Assembly: GCA_905221605.1 (NCBI GenBank) | Contig: CAJNDS010002068.1 | Span: 709,001-773,000 of the forward strand | Direction: 5' to 3' | DNA: 64,000 nt | From: Symbiodinium natans | Lineage: Eukaryota > Sar > Dinophyceae > Suessiales > Symbiodiniaceae | Part shown: piece by piece, positions 1 to 11,300 of the stretch | Layout of the letters: every line of letters starts with the position of its first letter | Position numbering within the stretch: position 1 is the stretch's first letter | Notes under the pieces: model-generated | Databases searched by the model: none | Told to the model about the DNA's origin: nothing | What the model saw: the letters and a program-made list of their open reading frames with translations, nothing else | Translations under genes and position numbers: made by a program

Positions 1-1293
1 GCTCAGGGCTTGGGTTTGGCATGGTTTCAGCCTTCAGGGTGCAGGAGTGCATGGTTCAGGGGAGCTTGGGTGCGAGATTTCCCGTGGCTCTAGAATCTAT
101 AAGCCCGAAGCGATGGGACCCACACCCCAAAACCCCTTAAAAAGCCCTAAACCCTGAAAACCCTAAGCCCTGAAGCGTGCGAGGTGGAGCCGTGCCCTGC
201 ACATGGCAAGGCAGATGGAGGCCCCAGAGGGCCCATCGCGTGATTCTTTCACTCATGTAAGGATTTGAGGCTTTCGGGTCTTGGGGTTTTAGGGGCTTTG
301 GGGCGTTGGGGTTATCGGGGTTTTGGGGTTTGGGGGTTTTGGAGTTTTAGGGTCCTGAAGGATTTTGCGGGGGCAGGGCTTCGTCTTTTTGAAGACTTAA
401 AGCTTGAAAGAATCAAGGTTGTAGTAGTACTCCTAAGGTTTTCTGTTGCGGAGGGCTGAGGGCTGAAGGGCTACAGGCAACCCTAAACCCTAACGCAGCT
501 AACGTTGACAGGAAGCCTCTGTTCCACCCAACGTCGTGGCATATGGTTCGGCGCTGAAGGCGAGGCTCTCTGCTTTTCCCCTATAGTTGTAGAACCTACG
601 CACCACTCCACCAAAACTAAAAATTGCATAAAGAGCGGTGTGTGTGTATATATATACACGTGTATGTATGTATACATATATATATATATATATGTATAGC
701 CCCCTGATTGTTTTGGTACTTTTTTCGGTTTGTCTTTTTTTGTCTAGGGTTTCCGATTAACACACAGACGAACAGAGGTTCTCCCATTAAGACTCAGAGG
801 AGGAAATCGGGGTTTCCAAATTGGGAAGCAACAGAGGAAGGACCTCCACTTACCTGCTTCCCAGCAGATATCAACAATTTCGAAAACTCGACAAGAGTCT
901 TCCCCATAGCGGGATGACCAAACATCTGGCAGCATTGGCTTGCGCAGGAAAGGAGTGTGCATGTAGCTCGTCTTTCAAAGCTTCCGAAATCTGCCCTCCC
1001 GCGAAACAGGACCTAGTTAGTTATGGACCCCAACCTTGCGGCAAATGGGGGATGAAGGCATGCATAGAGACGACAGAAAGACAAACACAAACAACGACGA
1101 AGTAGAGAAGGAAAGGGTGGACGAAGTAAAGAACGAAACAATCAAGTCTTAACACACACTTGAACGGCTGGTGATGTACGGGCCAGAATCCTCTGATTGT
1201 TAACAAAGCAAATGAATTCCTCGCCGAAATGCCGACAGCAACAGGCCCCTGTATCAGGCGAGATCAGCTAGCGTTTTGAGTCGAGAGCTCAGC

Positions 1294-1382
1294 GATCATC
1301 ATCGTCAACATCATCATCATCATCATCATCGTCATCATCAGCTTCATCATCATCAGCATCATCATCATCATCATCATCATCA
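1294..1382. repeat. CAT/ATC trinucleotide microsatellite
   Basis: Nearly uninterrupted cat/cgt triplets. Read forward it gives poly-His and in reverse poly-Met, so overlapping open frames on both strands are artefacts of the repeat. Confidence 0.9.
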
Positions 1383-1669
1383 GGATCTGAAGCTTCGAAC
1401 CCGAAGCCTTCTTCACGGAATGGTTTCTTTGGGCTTCGCCCAAAGTGGACAGGCCTGTGAGCTCTCGCGGGGCTGGAAGCAGGCCTGGAGCATCCAAAGC
1501 GATTCAGCTGTTTGATTCGTCAATGTCGGCTCTTCTTCTCTGACTCCTGTACTTGCATCTGGGTATAGAGGTAATTGAGTTTGTTCACCTTTCAGCACGG
1601 AATGTGAGCTGGCTTTAGAACGTCGGCGAGACCAGCTAGTGTTCTCCTACTTTACGAATATAGCGCTAA

Positions 1670-1738
1670 CAATACGGTGAAAGGATTATAGGAAAGTATG
1701 TATCAATACGGTGAAAGGATTGTAGACAAGTATGTATC
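1670..1738. repeat. 34-bp tandem duplication
   Basis: Two adjacent copies begin with caatacggtgaaaggatt and end with aagtatgtat, at 1670-1703 and 1704-1738, with only a few differences. This looks like a recent local duplication in non-coding DNA. Confidence 0.8.
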
Positions 1739-2046
1739 ATCTGCACTAAAGACTCGGGTTATGCCTTAGGGTTAGGGGGGTTTTGGGGGTTAGCTTTGCG
1801 GGTTGGGGTTTAGGATGGGCACTCAAAAAGTTCGCCAGTTTCCGCCACATTTCAAGGGTAAAAGGTGTCTAGGTGTTCCAGTTTTGTGTTTGAGAGGATC
1901 TTCTTTAAAGTTCGTGTTTTTCAGAGAGGGGTCCAGAGGCCAGCATTAGCCCTGCCTTATTTCCAGCTTTTGGCAAGAAGGGTGCGCCCTTTGCAGTTGA
2001 CAGCAGTCGCCCTCAGCCCGTAAACATTCTCGGACATTAAATGAAG

Positions 2047-2113
2047 CCGTTAATTCTGGAGAGGCCCTGGCGCTTCTGAGGGAGATGGAAGATCGGCAGG
2101 TGCCCCCAAACGC
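2047..2113 (+). CDS. PPR exon: second helix and linker
   Basis: Translates as ..NSGEALALLREMEDRQVPPN plus the first two bases of an Ala codon. EALALLREM is the second helix of a PPR unit and VPPNA the linker to the next unit. The inferred donor is GC at 2114 and the acceptor before 2047 is AAG. Joining to 2387 restores GCG (Ala) and leads into the next PPR helix. Confidence 0.7.
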
Positions 2114-4224
2114 GCGCCTCCTCCAACCCTGGCATCACTTTCATGTCTTTTGCTTACTGAAACTGGGGCTGGGGTTGCGTGAAGCCCCGGCACATCAAGT
2201 GAGAGCTCCGAAACTCCTTTCAGACCCCATCGACTAAAGCTACCAGCGCAACGAAAAACAACCCTGAAACCGCAACCAATTCAGACGTCAACAGCCGATG
2301 CATGAGCTCTTGCTCTTCGTCCCAAAGCTTAGTTAAACCCCCAACCCTATAAACCCCAAAAGGCCTATCGGAATGGACACACCTAGGATCTGCTTCAACT
2401 CGACCATCAGTGCGTGCGAGAAGTCGGCGCGCTGGGAGTGGGCTTTGGAGGCGGCCACTTAGAGTTCCACCTTTTCCAAACTTCAGAGTTTAGACATGAT
2501 TAGACGGCTAGGTTTTGGGGCTTTGTAGGCCTTAGAGGTTTTTAGGGTACACAGTTTAGGACGGGCGTCTCAAGACTGTCCGGGTTCAGGGTTCAGGCCT
2601 TTTGGGTTCGTAGGGAATAAGGCTTTTCGGTTTTCTTTTGAGGTTGTACAAGATTTTGGGGTACCACTACACCATTAAGCGCTAGCGAAGTGAAGATTCT
2701 CCCTGTAGTCGGAGTGAAGCCAGATGGCATCTGTGCTTCAGAAGCAAGTTTTGTGCGTATGTGAAATCACGAACACCATGTCACCGTCATGCCAGGAAAC
2801 GGCTTCGTTGAATACGAGACGCGTGTAAGTCCGAAAGGCTATGCCCATGATTCTGCAATGTGCCGACAACAGTGATCTCAAGGCCAAACGTATTTCTAAC
2901 TTGTTGACTGCGTTTGTTCCTACGAGCAGCATGCAGAAGGTTTTTCTTGAAACATCTATGTGTAGTATAGGTTGCAGAAGGGTAGATAGTTGAAACAATC
3001 ATGACTTAAGTTCGCGGAGCCTTCAGATTTTTGTTTGATCTTTTCAGCAGCTTGGCCATTTTCAAATTCAAGAACTCAGCTTTGAACCCTGAAAACTCTT
3101 CGAATTTGTAGGTCACAAGACTGTGCAAACCATTTGCAACTGTTCAGGGTCACTGTTAGATCTTCTCGGAACGTTCTCAGAGCTTCGAGACCGCCTAAAT
3201 ATTGACAAGTTTTCGGAGCTTCATAACGACTATAATGTCAAGTTCAAAGTGTATCGAGTTGATGGCGTTCTTCGAACTTGGGGGGCGGGGGTAGCATATA
3301 CATACATAGACAGAGGGGAGAGGGGGATGAGTTGAAGGCGATGTCTCTCCTGCCGCAAAACGCCCAACAACCGAATCTAAGCCAAGTGCAAGCGCCAGAA
3401 TTGAGAAGCCCTAAACTCTCGGCATGCCCCAAGGTCCTCTGGCAGATGCAGGTCAGGCGGCTGCCAGCCGACGCAGGGGTCTGAGCTTGTTATTCGAAGC
3501 TGGGGGCTGACGTAGATCATTGGGGCGGGTTTTGTGTTCCTGTTGCAATCTATTGCTGGCTTGGCTCTGCGGGAGTCGGCGGGAGTCGTCACGGCGCTTC
3601 ATCAGTACGAGCACCTCAGACTCAGGGTTTAGGAAGTTTAGGATATAGCAGTGTAGCATTGCCCGGCAGGTACAGAGTGCGTAGCCCGCACTCCTGCCCT
3701 TGTGCAGTTGGATCCCCACATTTTTTTTGCATCCTTGCAAGTCCTGCCAAGACATGGCGAAGGTCATCAGCTACAGCGCCGCTAGCAGCGCCTGCGAGAA
3801 ATGCGCACAGTGGCAGTGGTCCCTGCACTTGCTGGATGACATGCTCACTGGACGGAATGTGGTTCAGGGCCTTGCGGAACAGGCTTAGGAATAGCAAAGC
3901 TGGAAATATCTGTCTGAGAATGGTCTTTGTGTTGGAACTGCTTCATGGAGGTCTGCTGCATGGCATAAGCGGTTTCCATGCGGAGGTTTGGGTTGCCCCA
4001 GATAGTCTCAGTGTGCACGTTGTGAAATCCACTCTCCTCCGACCTCCCTGGCATGCGCGTGCTGAACGATGGAAATATACAACACGCAAGAATTCATAAC
4101 CTGTCTGCGTCCCTGCGAGCTTCTGGGCCCTTAATCCGAAACACCAAAGCCCAGGCTGCACTTGCGCATCGAGCCTGACAGCTACACCTACGCCTCTTCC
4201 ATTTCTGCCACCAGCTTATCCGGA
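2047..4224 (+). CDS. Pentatricopeptide-repeat (PPR) protein, partial multi-exon gene
   Basis: PPR proteins bind organelle RNA in a sequence-specific way and act in its processing or editing. Four exons read in compatible phase: 2047-2113 (EALALLREMEDRQVPPNA), 2387-2450 or 2453 (ICFNSTISACEKSARWEWAL), 3752-3842 (VISYSAASSACEKCAQWQWS, then LHLLDDM) and 4155-4224 (LHLRIEPDSYTYASSISA). The SACEK and W-x-W-x-L signatures are the form typical of dinoflagellate PPR motifs. Splices 2113/2387 and 3842/4155 each rebuild a codon across a GC-AG intron with AG|G acceptors. A further piece, VGVKPDGIC at about 2709-2757, may be another exon. Neither start nor end was found, and the last exon lies only about 295 bp before the metacaspase start. 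It could be an incomplete gene, a relic, or the 5' part of a fusion. Family call firm; gene extent uncertain. Confidence 0.75.
2387..2453 (+). CDS. PPR exon with SACEK motif
   Basis: Acceptor CTAG|G. Reads ICFNSTISACEKSARWEWAL followed by Glu-Ala, matching the core of a dinoflagellate-type PPR unit. The frame stops at 2460-2462 in the intron, so the exon ends before it, at a GC donor at either 2451 or 2454. Confidence 0.75.
3752..3842 (+). CDS. PPR exon with SACEK motif
   Basis: Reads MAKVISYSAASSACEKCAQW then QWSLHLLDDM, one full PPR unit. The upstream stretch is pyrimidine-rich (a run of T at 3720-3728), as expected for an acceptor. The exon ends with AT before a GC donor at 3843; the G at 4155 completes Met. 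Confidence 0.8.
4155..4224 (+). CDS. PPR exon, EPDSYTYASSISA
   Basis: Acceptor CCAG|G. Reads LHLRIEPDSYTYASSISATS then LSG. EPDSYTYASSISA matches the PPR linker and first helix. The frame meets a stop at 4228-4230 unless spliced at the GC donor at 4225. Confidence 0.7.
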
Positions 4225-4518
4225 GCTTGAATGGTATTGTAAGCCTTGCGTGAATACTCGTGCAAACTGGCGAGCCTTCAGCTTGCAGCTGGACCTGCTC
4301 CTGCTTGGAGATCACTTGTCATCACATCGCGCCTTTGGCTCCGAGCCATGTGGGGACAGGCTTCAAGAGATTGACACGTTGACATGGTCCACGATTTCGA
4401 GACTGCTTCACGGTTCCTATCAGTCCTTGGCATAAGTATGACACGCATGCCCATCGCTGCATGTATTTGCTTAACCCTCGTAGCAATCAAGTGTATCAAG
4501 ATTTACACACGGCCGAGC

Positions 4519-4563
4519 ATGGGCAAGCGAGCGCTCTGCATCGGGGTGAACTATCCCAACCAG
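4519..4563 (+). CDS. Metacaspase exon 1: start and first beta strand
   Basis: Begins with ATG and reads [15 protein letters not shown]. KRALxIGVNYP is the standard opening of the metacaspase p20 domain. The exon ends at CAG before a GC donor (gctgtt). The upstream frame is open (IYTRPS before the Met), so a longer exon or fusion cannot be excluded. Confidence 0.85.
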
Positions 4564-7500
4564 GCTGTTCGCTTTCAATCTAATTCCCCTTGCATGTCAG
4601 TTGTTAGTTCCAGGTTCCACAAGAGGATGACATGCTACAATGCAAAAAATGCTGCATGTCGACACCACCATCAAGTACATGTCGCATCACGTATCTGATG
4701 TATCCTCACGAAAGCTTGATCTTAAAGAGAAGGATGTCCAACCATGTGCTCTAGCACAACTCATGCTTCGACATCTGGAAATGCCAAGCGTCACTCATAG
4801 ACACGATTAATAGGCCCGCTGCAGGGTACTGTGAAATACGAGTAGGCATGCCAATGGTAGTACCAAGTCCGATTTCTGCTGGCTGCGGAGGAAACGAGTG
4901 AGTGCAAGAGAGCGGCACACCCCGTTAGCACCATTCTGCGCCACTTTTCCAGGAGTACCAGCTTTACGGCTGTGCCGTCCGGCGGCAATCGCAGGTGTTG
5001 CCAGAACTTAAAAGGTTTTTGGGAGGCATTCTGGCAGCTAGCCCTTTATGTTGGTCACGCATGCCTGAGTTGATGAGGTTCAAAGTTGTTGTTGACTCCT
5101 AGGCGTAAGCTGTCAAACTCCTCGACTTGCGCTACCGCCGTATGATTCCACGTGGGCCTTTACTCGCTGCAACCCTCGGCTCCCGAGACCCTGAGCCCTA
5201 AACCGAGTGCAAGTATGGCTTAAGCCTGCCCTAAATCAGGTCAATGATTGCCTGGACTGGGAAAGGCTGCTGAAAGAGACCTACGACTTTGAAGAAACCC
5301 GAGTGCTGATTGATCAGTACCCGGCACTTCGGCGTCCAACATGTAGGGTTTTAAGGGTTATCAAGTTCTGTCCGGAGCCAGAGCTCCCTTAGGAGCTCTG
5401 ATGGCCGAAGAGCAGCACATACCCAGGCTCCTCCAGTTGTTTGGACCTTTTTTTTTCATGCATCTCCCTCCTTGGGCTCATAAGGATCTTATTCAGGAGC
5501 ATGTTTCAGAGGAGGTAAGCAGGGCTTCGGAGCCCACTGGCGAAGACGGTAGTGTATACAAGTCTGCAGATATGATACCAATACGAAGTCGATATATCGC
5601 ACCTGTACAAAGATGGTAGAGCTAGCGATAGCTGCAGAGCTGAGCTGCCTGAATAGCGCAAGGTGCACGTGGATACTGGGTTTCACGTGCCACATGCACG
5701 TGCCACAGAACTGCGTTCTGCAAGGATGGCTCTCCCACAGAGTCTGGGGCACAGCTGCCCACTCGGGCAAACATCCTGGCGCAGCTCGGTGGTTGGCTCG
5801 TGGCTGGAGCAGCTCACCTGCAAAGGTAGAACCGACTAAACTTAAGACTTGCAAGCCTCGCCCTTGGGTTTCCTTAAAGTCCAGGCCACAGAATCTTCTC
5901 ATTGAGGCAGAGAGCAGGAATAGACACACTTCTTCTTTTGCAATGCCTGCCTTATCATTAATCCCAGCTCCGAATACAACCTTGAACCGATATTCTTCAA
6001 TGCTGAAATGGGCCCAAATATAGGATTGTTTTGCAAGGGTTGAAAGGGCTCACAGAGCAATGACACTTGTTTTTCATGATTTAAGCCGTTCAACCCCAAC
6101 CAGAGGTCTACTGAACCCCGAAACCTAAAGCCTAAGCCCCAGGCACAGCCGGGAGACGTGCTCGTCTTCGTCTTCGCCGGCCACGGCTGCCAGGCGAAAT
6201 GGGGAAGGTAAGTTAAAACCCCAACGGAAACTCTTTCATGGCCTTCTTTACGACAACAGAGTCCATTCTCACATCAGGGCAGGCTGCAACAATCCCAGAG
6301 CCTCTCAGCACTTGCACCTCCAACTCCACATGATTGAGTGTCCTGCACCCGACATGAGGGAGGCCACTTTCTTCCAATGCCGGCAGAGTGCCTGGCCCTA
6401 TAGAGGCCGAGGCGAGCTTCCGCAGAAGCATGAGCCTGAATTCGAATACTTGATGTAGATGCAGAAGGCTGGCTGAGAACGCCGCCAAAAGGCCTTGCAC
6501 ACCAACTGCACCCTAAGCCTCCAATGGAATGTAGTTGGGGTACGTGGGAGCACGATGAACCCTAAACCCCAAGGCCTATATCCTGAACAGGCCCTGTAGA
6601 GGCGAGGCGTCTTGGGGTTTAGGGTTCATCGGGTTTAGGTTCATTTTGTGGATGTTGAGGGCTTTTTGGTGTCAGGTGCGGACGAACCAGCCTGAGCTGG
6701 AGGCCAGGCTAGGGATCACAGCACGAGATATGCGTGTTTTTCCCATTAGCCTTTCGTGAGGCCCCAAAATACTACAGTGCTTCTTGTAGAGGAAATCCCA
6801 CCATATCAGGGATGGCACCAAGCCACTTCAGGTACGTACGAGATTGTTCCACCACGCGTTCTTGAAGCCCTTTTACCCTCTCTAAGCATGATAGACTCAA
6901 GGTAGATGAGTGGATCGACACACCCATGAGGTTCGTCTTCGCTACTGCTAGCTCACAGCGCTAGCCAGCCTGTACTCGCTTGCACAAGCTCGGGAATCCG
7001 TACCAACGAGGCCCAAAAAAGCGTACATGTAAATCCTTCTTCCCACACCGCTCAGGAGGCCTTGGTACCTGTGGACTACCGCGACAGCTCGTCTCTGATT
7101 CTCAGGGTGCGCAGGGCTCAGGGCTCCAACGGGTTTATTCTTTGGCCCTAAGCCCTTCTGTTTGGAGTTCTTCCTGTAATATTTTATACTTAATCTGCGA
7201 CCCTTCTATGCGAAGTCCCCAACACGCACGACCAAGATTGGCAGACCTGCCCACTGGAGTTAAACATGATGGGCTTCCTCTAAGGAATTCGTTCAAAAGG
7301 GTTGGCGCGTGTGCTTAAAAAATGCTAGCAGCTAGCCAGCTGGACTCTAAAGGTGCTAAGGTTGAAAACGAGCAGGTGGACAGCTACAGTGAAACCACGA
7401 GCCCGAAAAGCGGTCTTTTGCGCCAGTTGCCACCGCGCTAATTAAGCAGAGTTTTCAGAAAGTGGTCACCCACAATAGGGAACCCTAAGCTTCTTAGCTA

Positions 7501-8298
7501 TACGACGGTTGCTATGCAGTGGTTTCACTGTACTCGAATGTCGCCGGAATCCCTGTGCATTCGGCCAGGATGAAATCCACGCGCTACTGGCCCGCCTTCC
7601 ATCCGGATGCTACGTGACAATGATCTTAGCACCTGGGCCTGTGTTTAGGATAGAGTTTCGGCTTTGGGGTTTACTTTGAGTGCCTACACTATCTAAATGC
7701 AATTCCGAGAATGCAGGTACTCCCAGGTGCCGTAGTCATTGTTATGACATCTACGGCACGGGCATAGCACACTGCAACATAAGTCACAGAACACGCCACC
7801 AAAGCAGCACAACATAGCATGAAGCAAATTACACAACATGACACGGCACAACCTTGACACGGCGTAGCACATTCTAGTGTACGCAGTAACATACACAACA
7901 GCAAAACATAACAGACGTAATGTAACAAAGAAAACTATTAGCGCTAAAACCTAAACCTCAAACCCCAAACCCTCCAGGCCCTAAAGCCCTCGTAAAGCAC
8001 AAGAGGTGTTGCAACACACCTTTCCATTCCCACCAGGCTTCAGTGAAGATCCTGTCGAGGATAATTGTTGTCTTTCTGGGAACCCCCTGTGAGTGATGTG
8101 ATTGTCGGATGCGATGCTTCATGACTACAGGATTGCTGCCACGGAGCTCACATGCTGGATGTGCCTTGTTCCGTCGACAGCTCCGCAGCACCCTTCGCAG
8201 TGCACCAGAGGCTAGGCTTACAAGGAGAAGGGTGTGGTTTCGATTTCGGTCTGACACTTTGCTGAGTCGACCTGTGCATATGTAAACTGTATATATGT

Positions 8299-8355
<57 letters not shown>

Positions 8356-11300
8356 ACACCGTCGATCTTCGCATGCAGAGCATGCGCTGTAGGCGAGAGC
8401 AAGTTAGACAGATGTTTTATTGAAAATGGTATTGGTCTGTCCGGAGCTATGTTTCTGGACCGGAAATCAGGCAGCCACAAGTCAATAGGGGCCGGAGTCA
8501 AAACATCCCCATATACCGCTCGATTTATCGCAGACTTGGAGATCCGAGGACAACGGACCACCCTCAGGACCTGATCTTGCACCAAGCGGCGGTTGTCACT
8601 GTCTCATGCTCACTGCATGTGACACATTTAGAGTAAAGTCTGATGGAACCGAACCATCTAGCAAATACATGTAGAGTCAATGTAGAGTAGGTCTTTTTGC
8701 TTTGCGCGTGCCATGCAGCCGGTGCAGATCGCGCACACACACACACACAGACGCACAGACACGCAGACACACAGACAGACGGACGGACGGACGGACGGAC
8801 GGACAGACAGACGCACACACAGACACAGACACAGCCACAGACACAGATGTACATGTATTTGTCGGTGTCTTTGTGGGGCCTACATTCTCGTGTCAATGCC
8901 TGCGCAAACGCATCTCCTCTGCCAAAAACCTTAACCATCAAAATTAAAATACATAGTACTATTCTTAGTACTCCTACTCTGGTTATGAGGGTATTTATGA
9001 ATGCGTTTGGCTCTCATTGTGAGTCTGCCTCAAGCTCTGCCACGGGTGCTACGATATAAAGATGTGCAACAAGAAGAATATGACAGTAATGTGCAAAATT
9101 CCAAGAAAAGTATATAAAAAATCAAAAATAAAGCTGTCCACCCCCCTCTCCTCATCAGCCTTGCCCAGCAGGAAGTAGCGGGCCGTACCCATGAGGCCTC
9201 TGGTGGACAAAAGTTTTCAGGAGTTACATGGGCAAAATAGGTTTAGGGTTTGGGGTTACATGGGTCTTGGATTTAATCAAAGACTCTGAGTTTGGGCAAG
9301 AGTAAGGGCGCTTGCCGCTGTCCATGGTGGGAAAGGTTGCTGCCCTGTACACCGGATGGTGCGTTTGATGCAAGCATGTCCGAGGCCAGTCGCAACTCCG
9401 GGCTTCGGGGTTTAGATGTACTGCATCCAAACCCTGAAGCCCGAAGTTGCGACACGCTCGAACGACGCAGGCGTGGATGCAAGCCTACGTGGACCATGCG
9501 AGGTCGCGACCGCGCTTCATCCCCACAGCCCCTCGTCCACATTTAGCCCGATGTGAAGTGTTGTGGTAGTTTCGAGCAGGGTCACGGATCGAAAAACGTA
9601 GCTTTCTTTTCCAGGTTTTTTGTTGCTCTTTCAGGGTCCAAGCTAGAACAACGCTTGTCTGGGGAGCATGTCAAAGCTTCTTGTGACGCATTTTCAGACA
9701 GCGGAGCAGAGTTTCTGGGTTAGGTTTGGGGGCGAGTAAGGTTTAGGGATTTAGGTTTGGGGTTGAAGGTTTTTTGGTTTGGGGGATTGTGGGGTGAGGG
9801 GGTGGGGGGGGGCATCATCACGCCGGTTCATATGGCGACAATGCCCCAAGACACTGGCTTGTCCCTTTCGTTCACGCTCACGCCTTTTGTGACCATGCCC
9901 ACAGCACTGGTACGTACAACATTATCTGTCTACTGCCACGAGAATGCTGAACGTTTCAGAGATCATTTCGCATGCACCCCCGCACGAGGTCCTACAAGGT
10001 ACAACCAAACTTAGCCCCTTTCCCAGGTGACTGCGGCACCCAGGCCCAGGAGAACTCCGGAAGGCGAGCACGGAAGTCCCTTGCAGGGTTTTCGGGTTTT
10101 TTTGGGTTTCGGGTGTAGGGTTAAGGAAAGTTTGGAAGTTTGGCTTACTCCGGACTCCGAAAGGCGTCAAACATCGGGTCCGACGCCCTAAGGCCAACTG
10201 TTTGCTGCTCTCAGCAGGTTTCGCACGACCTTGCAGACCTTGCACCACTTTTATTTTGCACCTTGGGCCTTAGGGCTTCGCACCTTAGAAATTCTGCGCC
10301 GAAATACGCAAGCAGCAACTTTCAGGGGACGGACATCTTTGGTCTTCGCGTTTCCCCGTTGGCATGTGCCGTAAGCCCGCGTTAATCAACCACAAGACTC
10401 CACTTCTCTGGTCGACCGGAATAGGGCGTTATAGCGGTACATTATGCCTTCAGGGGTAGCGATTGTAATGTCTACCTCCAGACATAGCAGAAGAGTTATC
10501 TAGGCTCCTGCATTTGCGCGCGGTGAAATGATTCCTTGTCGACTGCTCAAATGAAAAGGCGCTGGGGCCCATGTTGGGCGGATGACGCTGAACCCTGGGG
10601 CATCTTGGCCAGAAGGATGATCCCTTCTTGAACCCCAAGTACGAAGCCCTCAAACTTAGAACGTCCCATTCGCGTTGATCAGATGTGGGTTCCATGATGC
10701 AAGTCTGCTGGCGAGATGCAGTTGTGAAGAGGGCGAGTTAGGGGAGGATGGCTGAAGAGGGGCGTTCCACGCCTTTGTCAGACAAGCTCGTGTATGGCCC
10801 AGAACTTGAAGTTGGGTTCTTGCAAATGAAATCAACCCAAATCCCACTCTCGAACCCTGCCCGAGACCACACTTTCTGGGCCGTGAGGTTACAGCCTTCT
10901 GCCTTGCCGCAGCACGGCCCTTCGAATCGGCAAGAGATGCCAACATCAAGGAGCACTAGGGTTAAGTTGGTATCAAATTTTTTGTTACACAAAGGAAAGA
11001 AAGAGTATTGAACACCTCATATAAGGTACGCAACTGGTTTTAGAGTTCTGGGGTGATTGGCTTTAGGTTAAGGTGGGGTTCCGCAAGCCTTCATGAACCC
11101 GAATTAAACTCCTGAACCGCCCTCCCCCCCCCAGCCATCAAAACTCAACACTCCACAACTTCTGTTTAGGGTTGATGGTTTCCAGGTAGTTGGGTTGCTG
11201 AGGTCGGGAGCACTGAGGATTGTAGTTGAGATTTTGGGACTCAGACTTCCACCGATGACCACGAAGCCCAGTGAACGGCCCTGGCAGTCCTATCAGTGCG

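Larger units (their letters stand above)
1..2046. other. Spacer/intron DNA with telomere-like words and simple repeats
   Basis: No exon recognised. Degenerate CCCTAAA/TTTAGGG words occur at about 118-175, 264-350, 478-492 and 1760-1815. A TA/GT-rich microsatellite lies at about 638-697 and a CAT/TCA trinucleotide array at about 1294-1382. A 34-bp unit is duplicated in tandem at 1670-1738. The short open frames here cross these repeats and show no family resemblance. Confidence 0.6.

Noticed and set aside
8148-8947. Several overlapping frames of 73-145 codons
   Set aside because: Generated by (GA)n and (CA)n/(GACG)n microsatellites within metacaspase introns.
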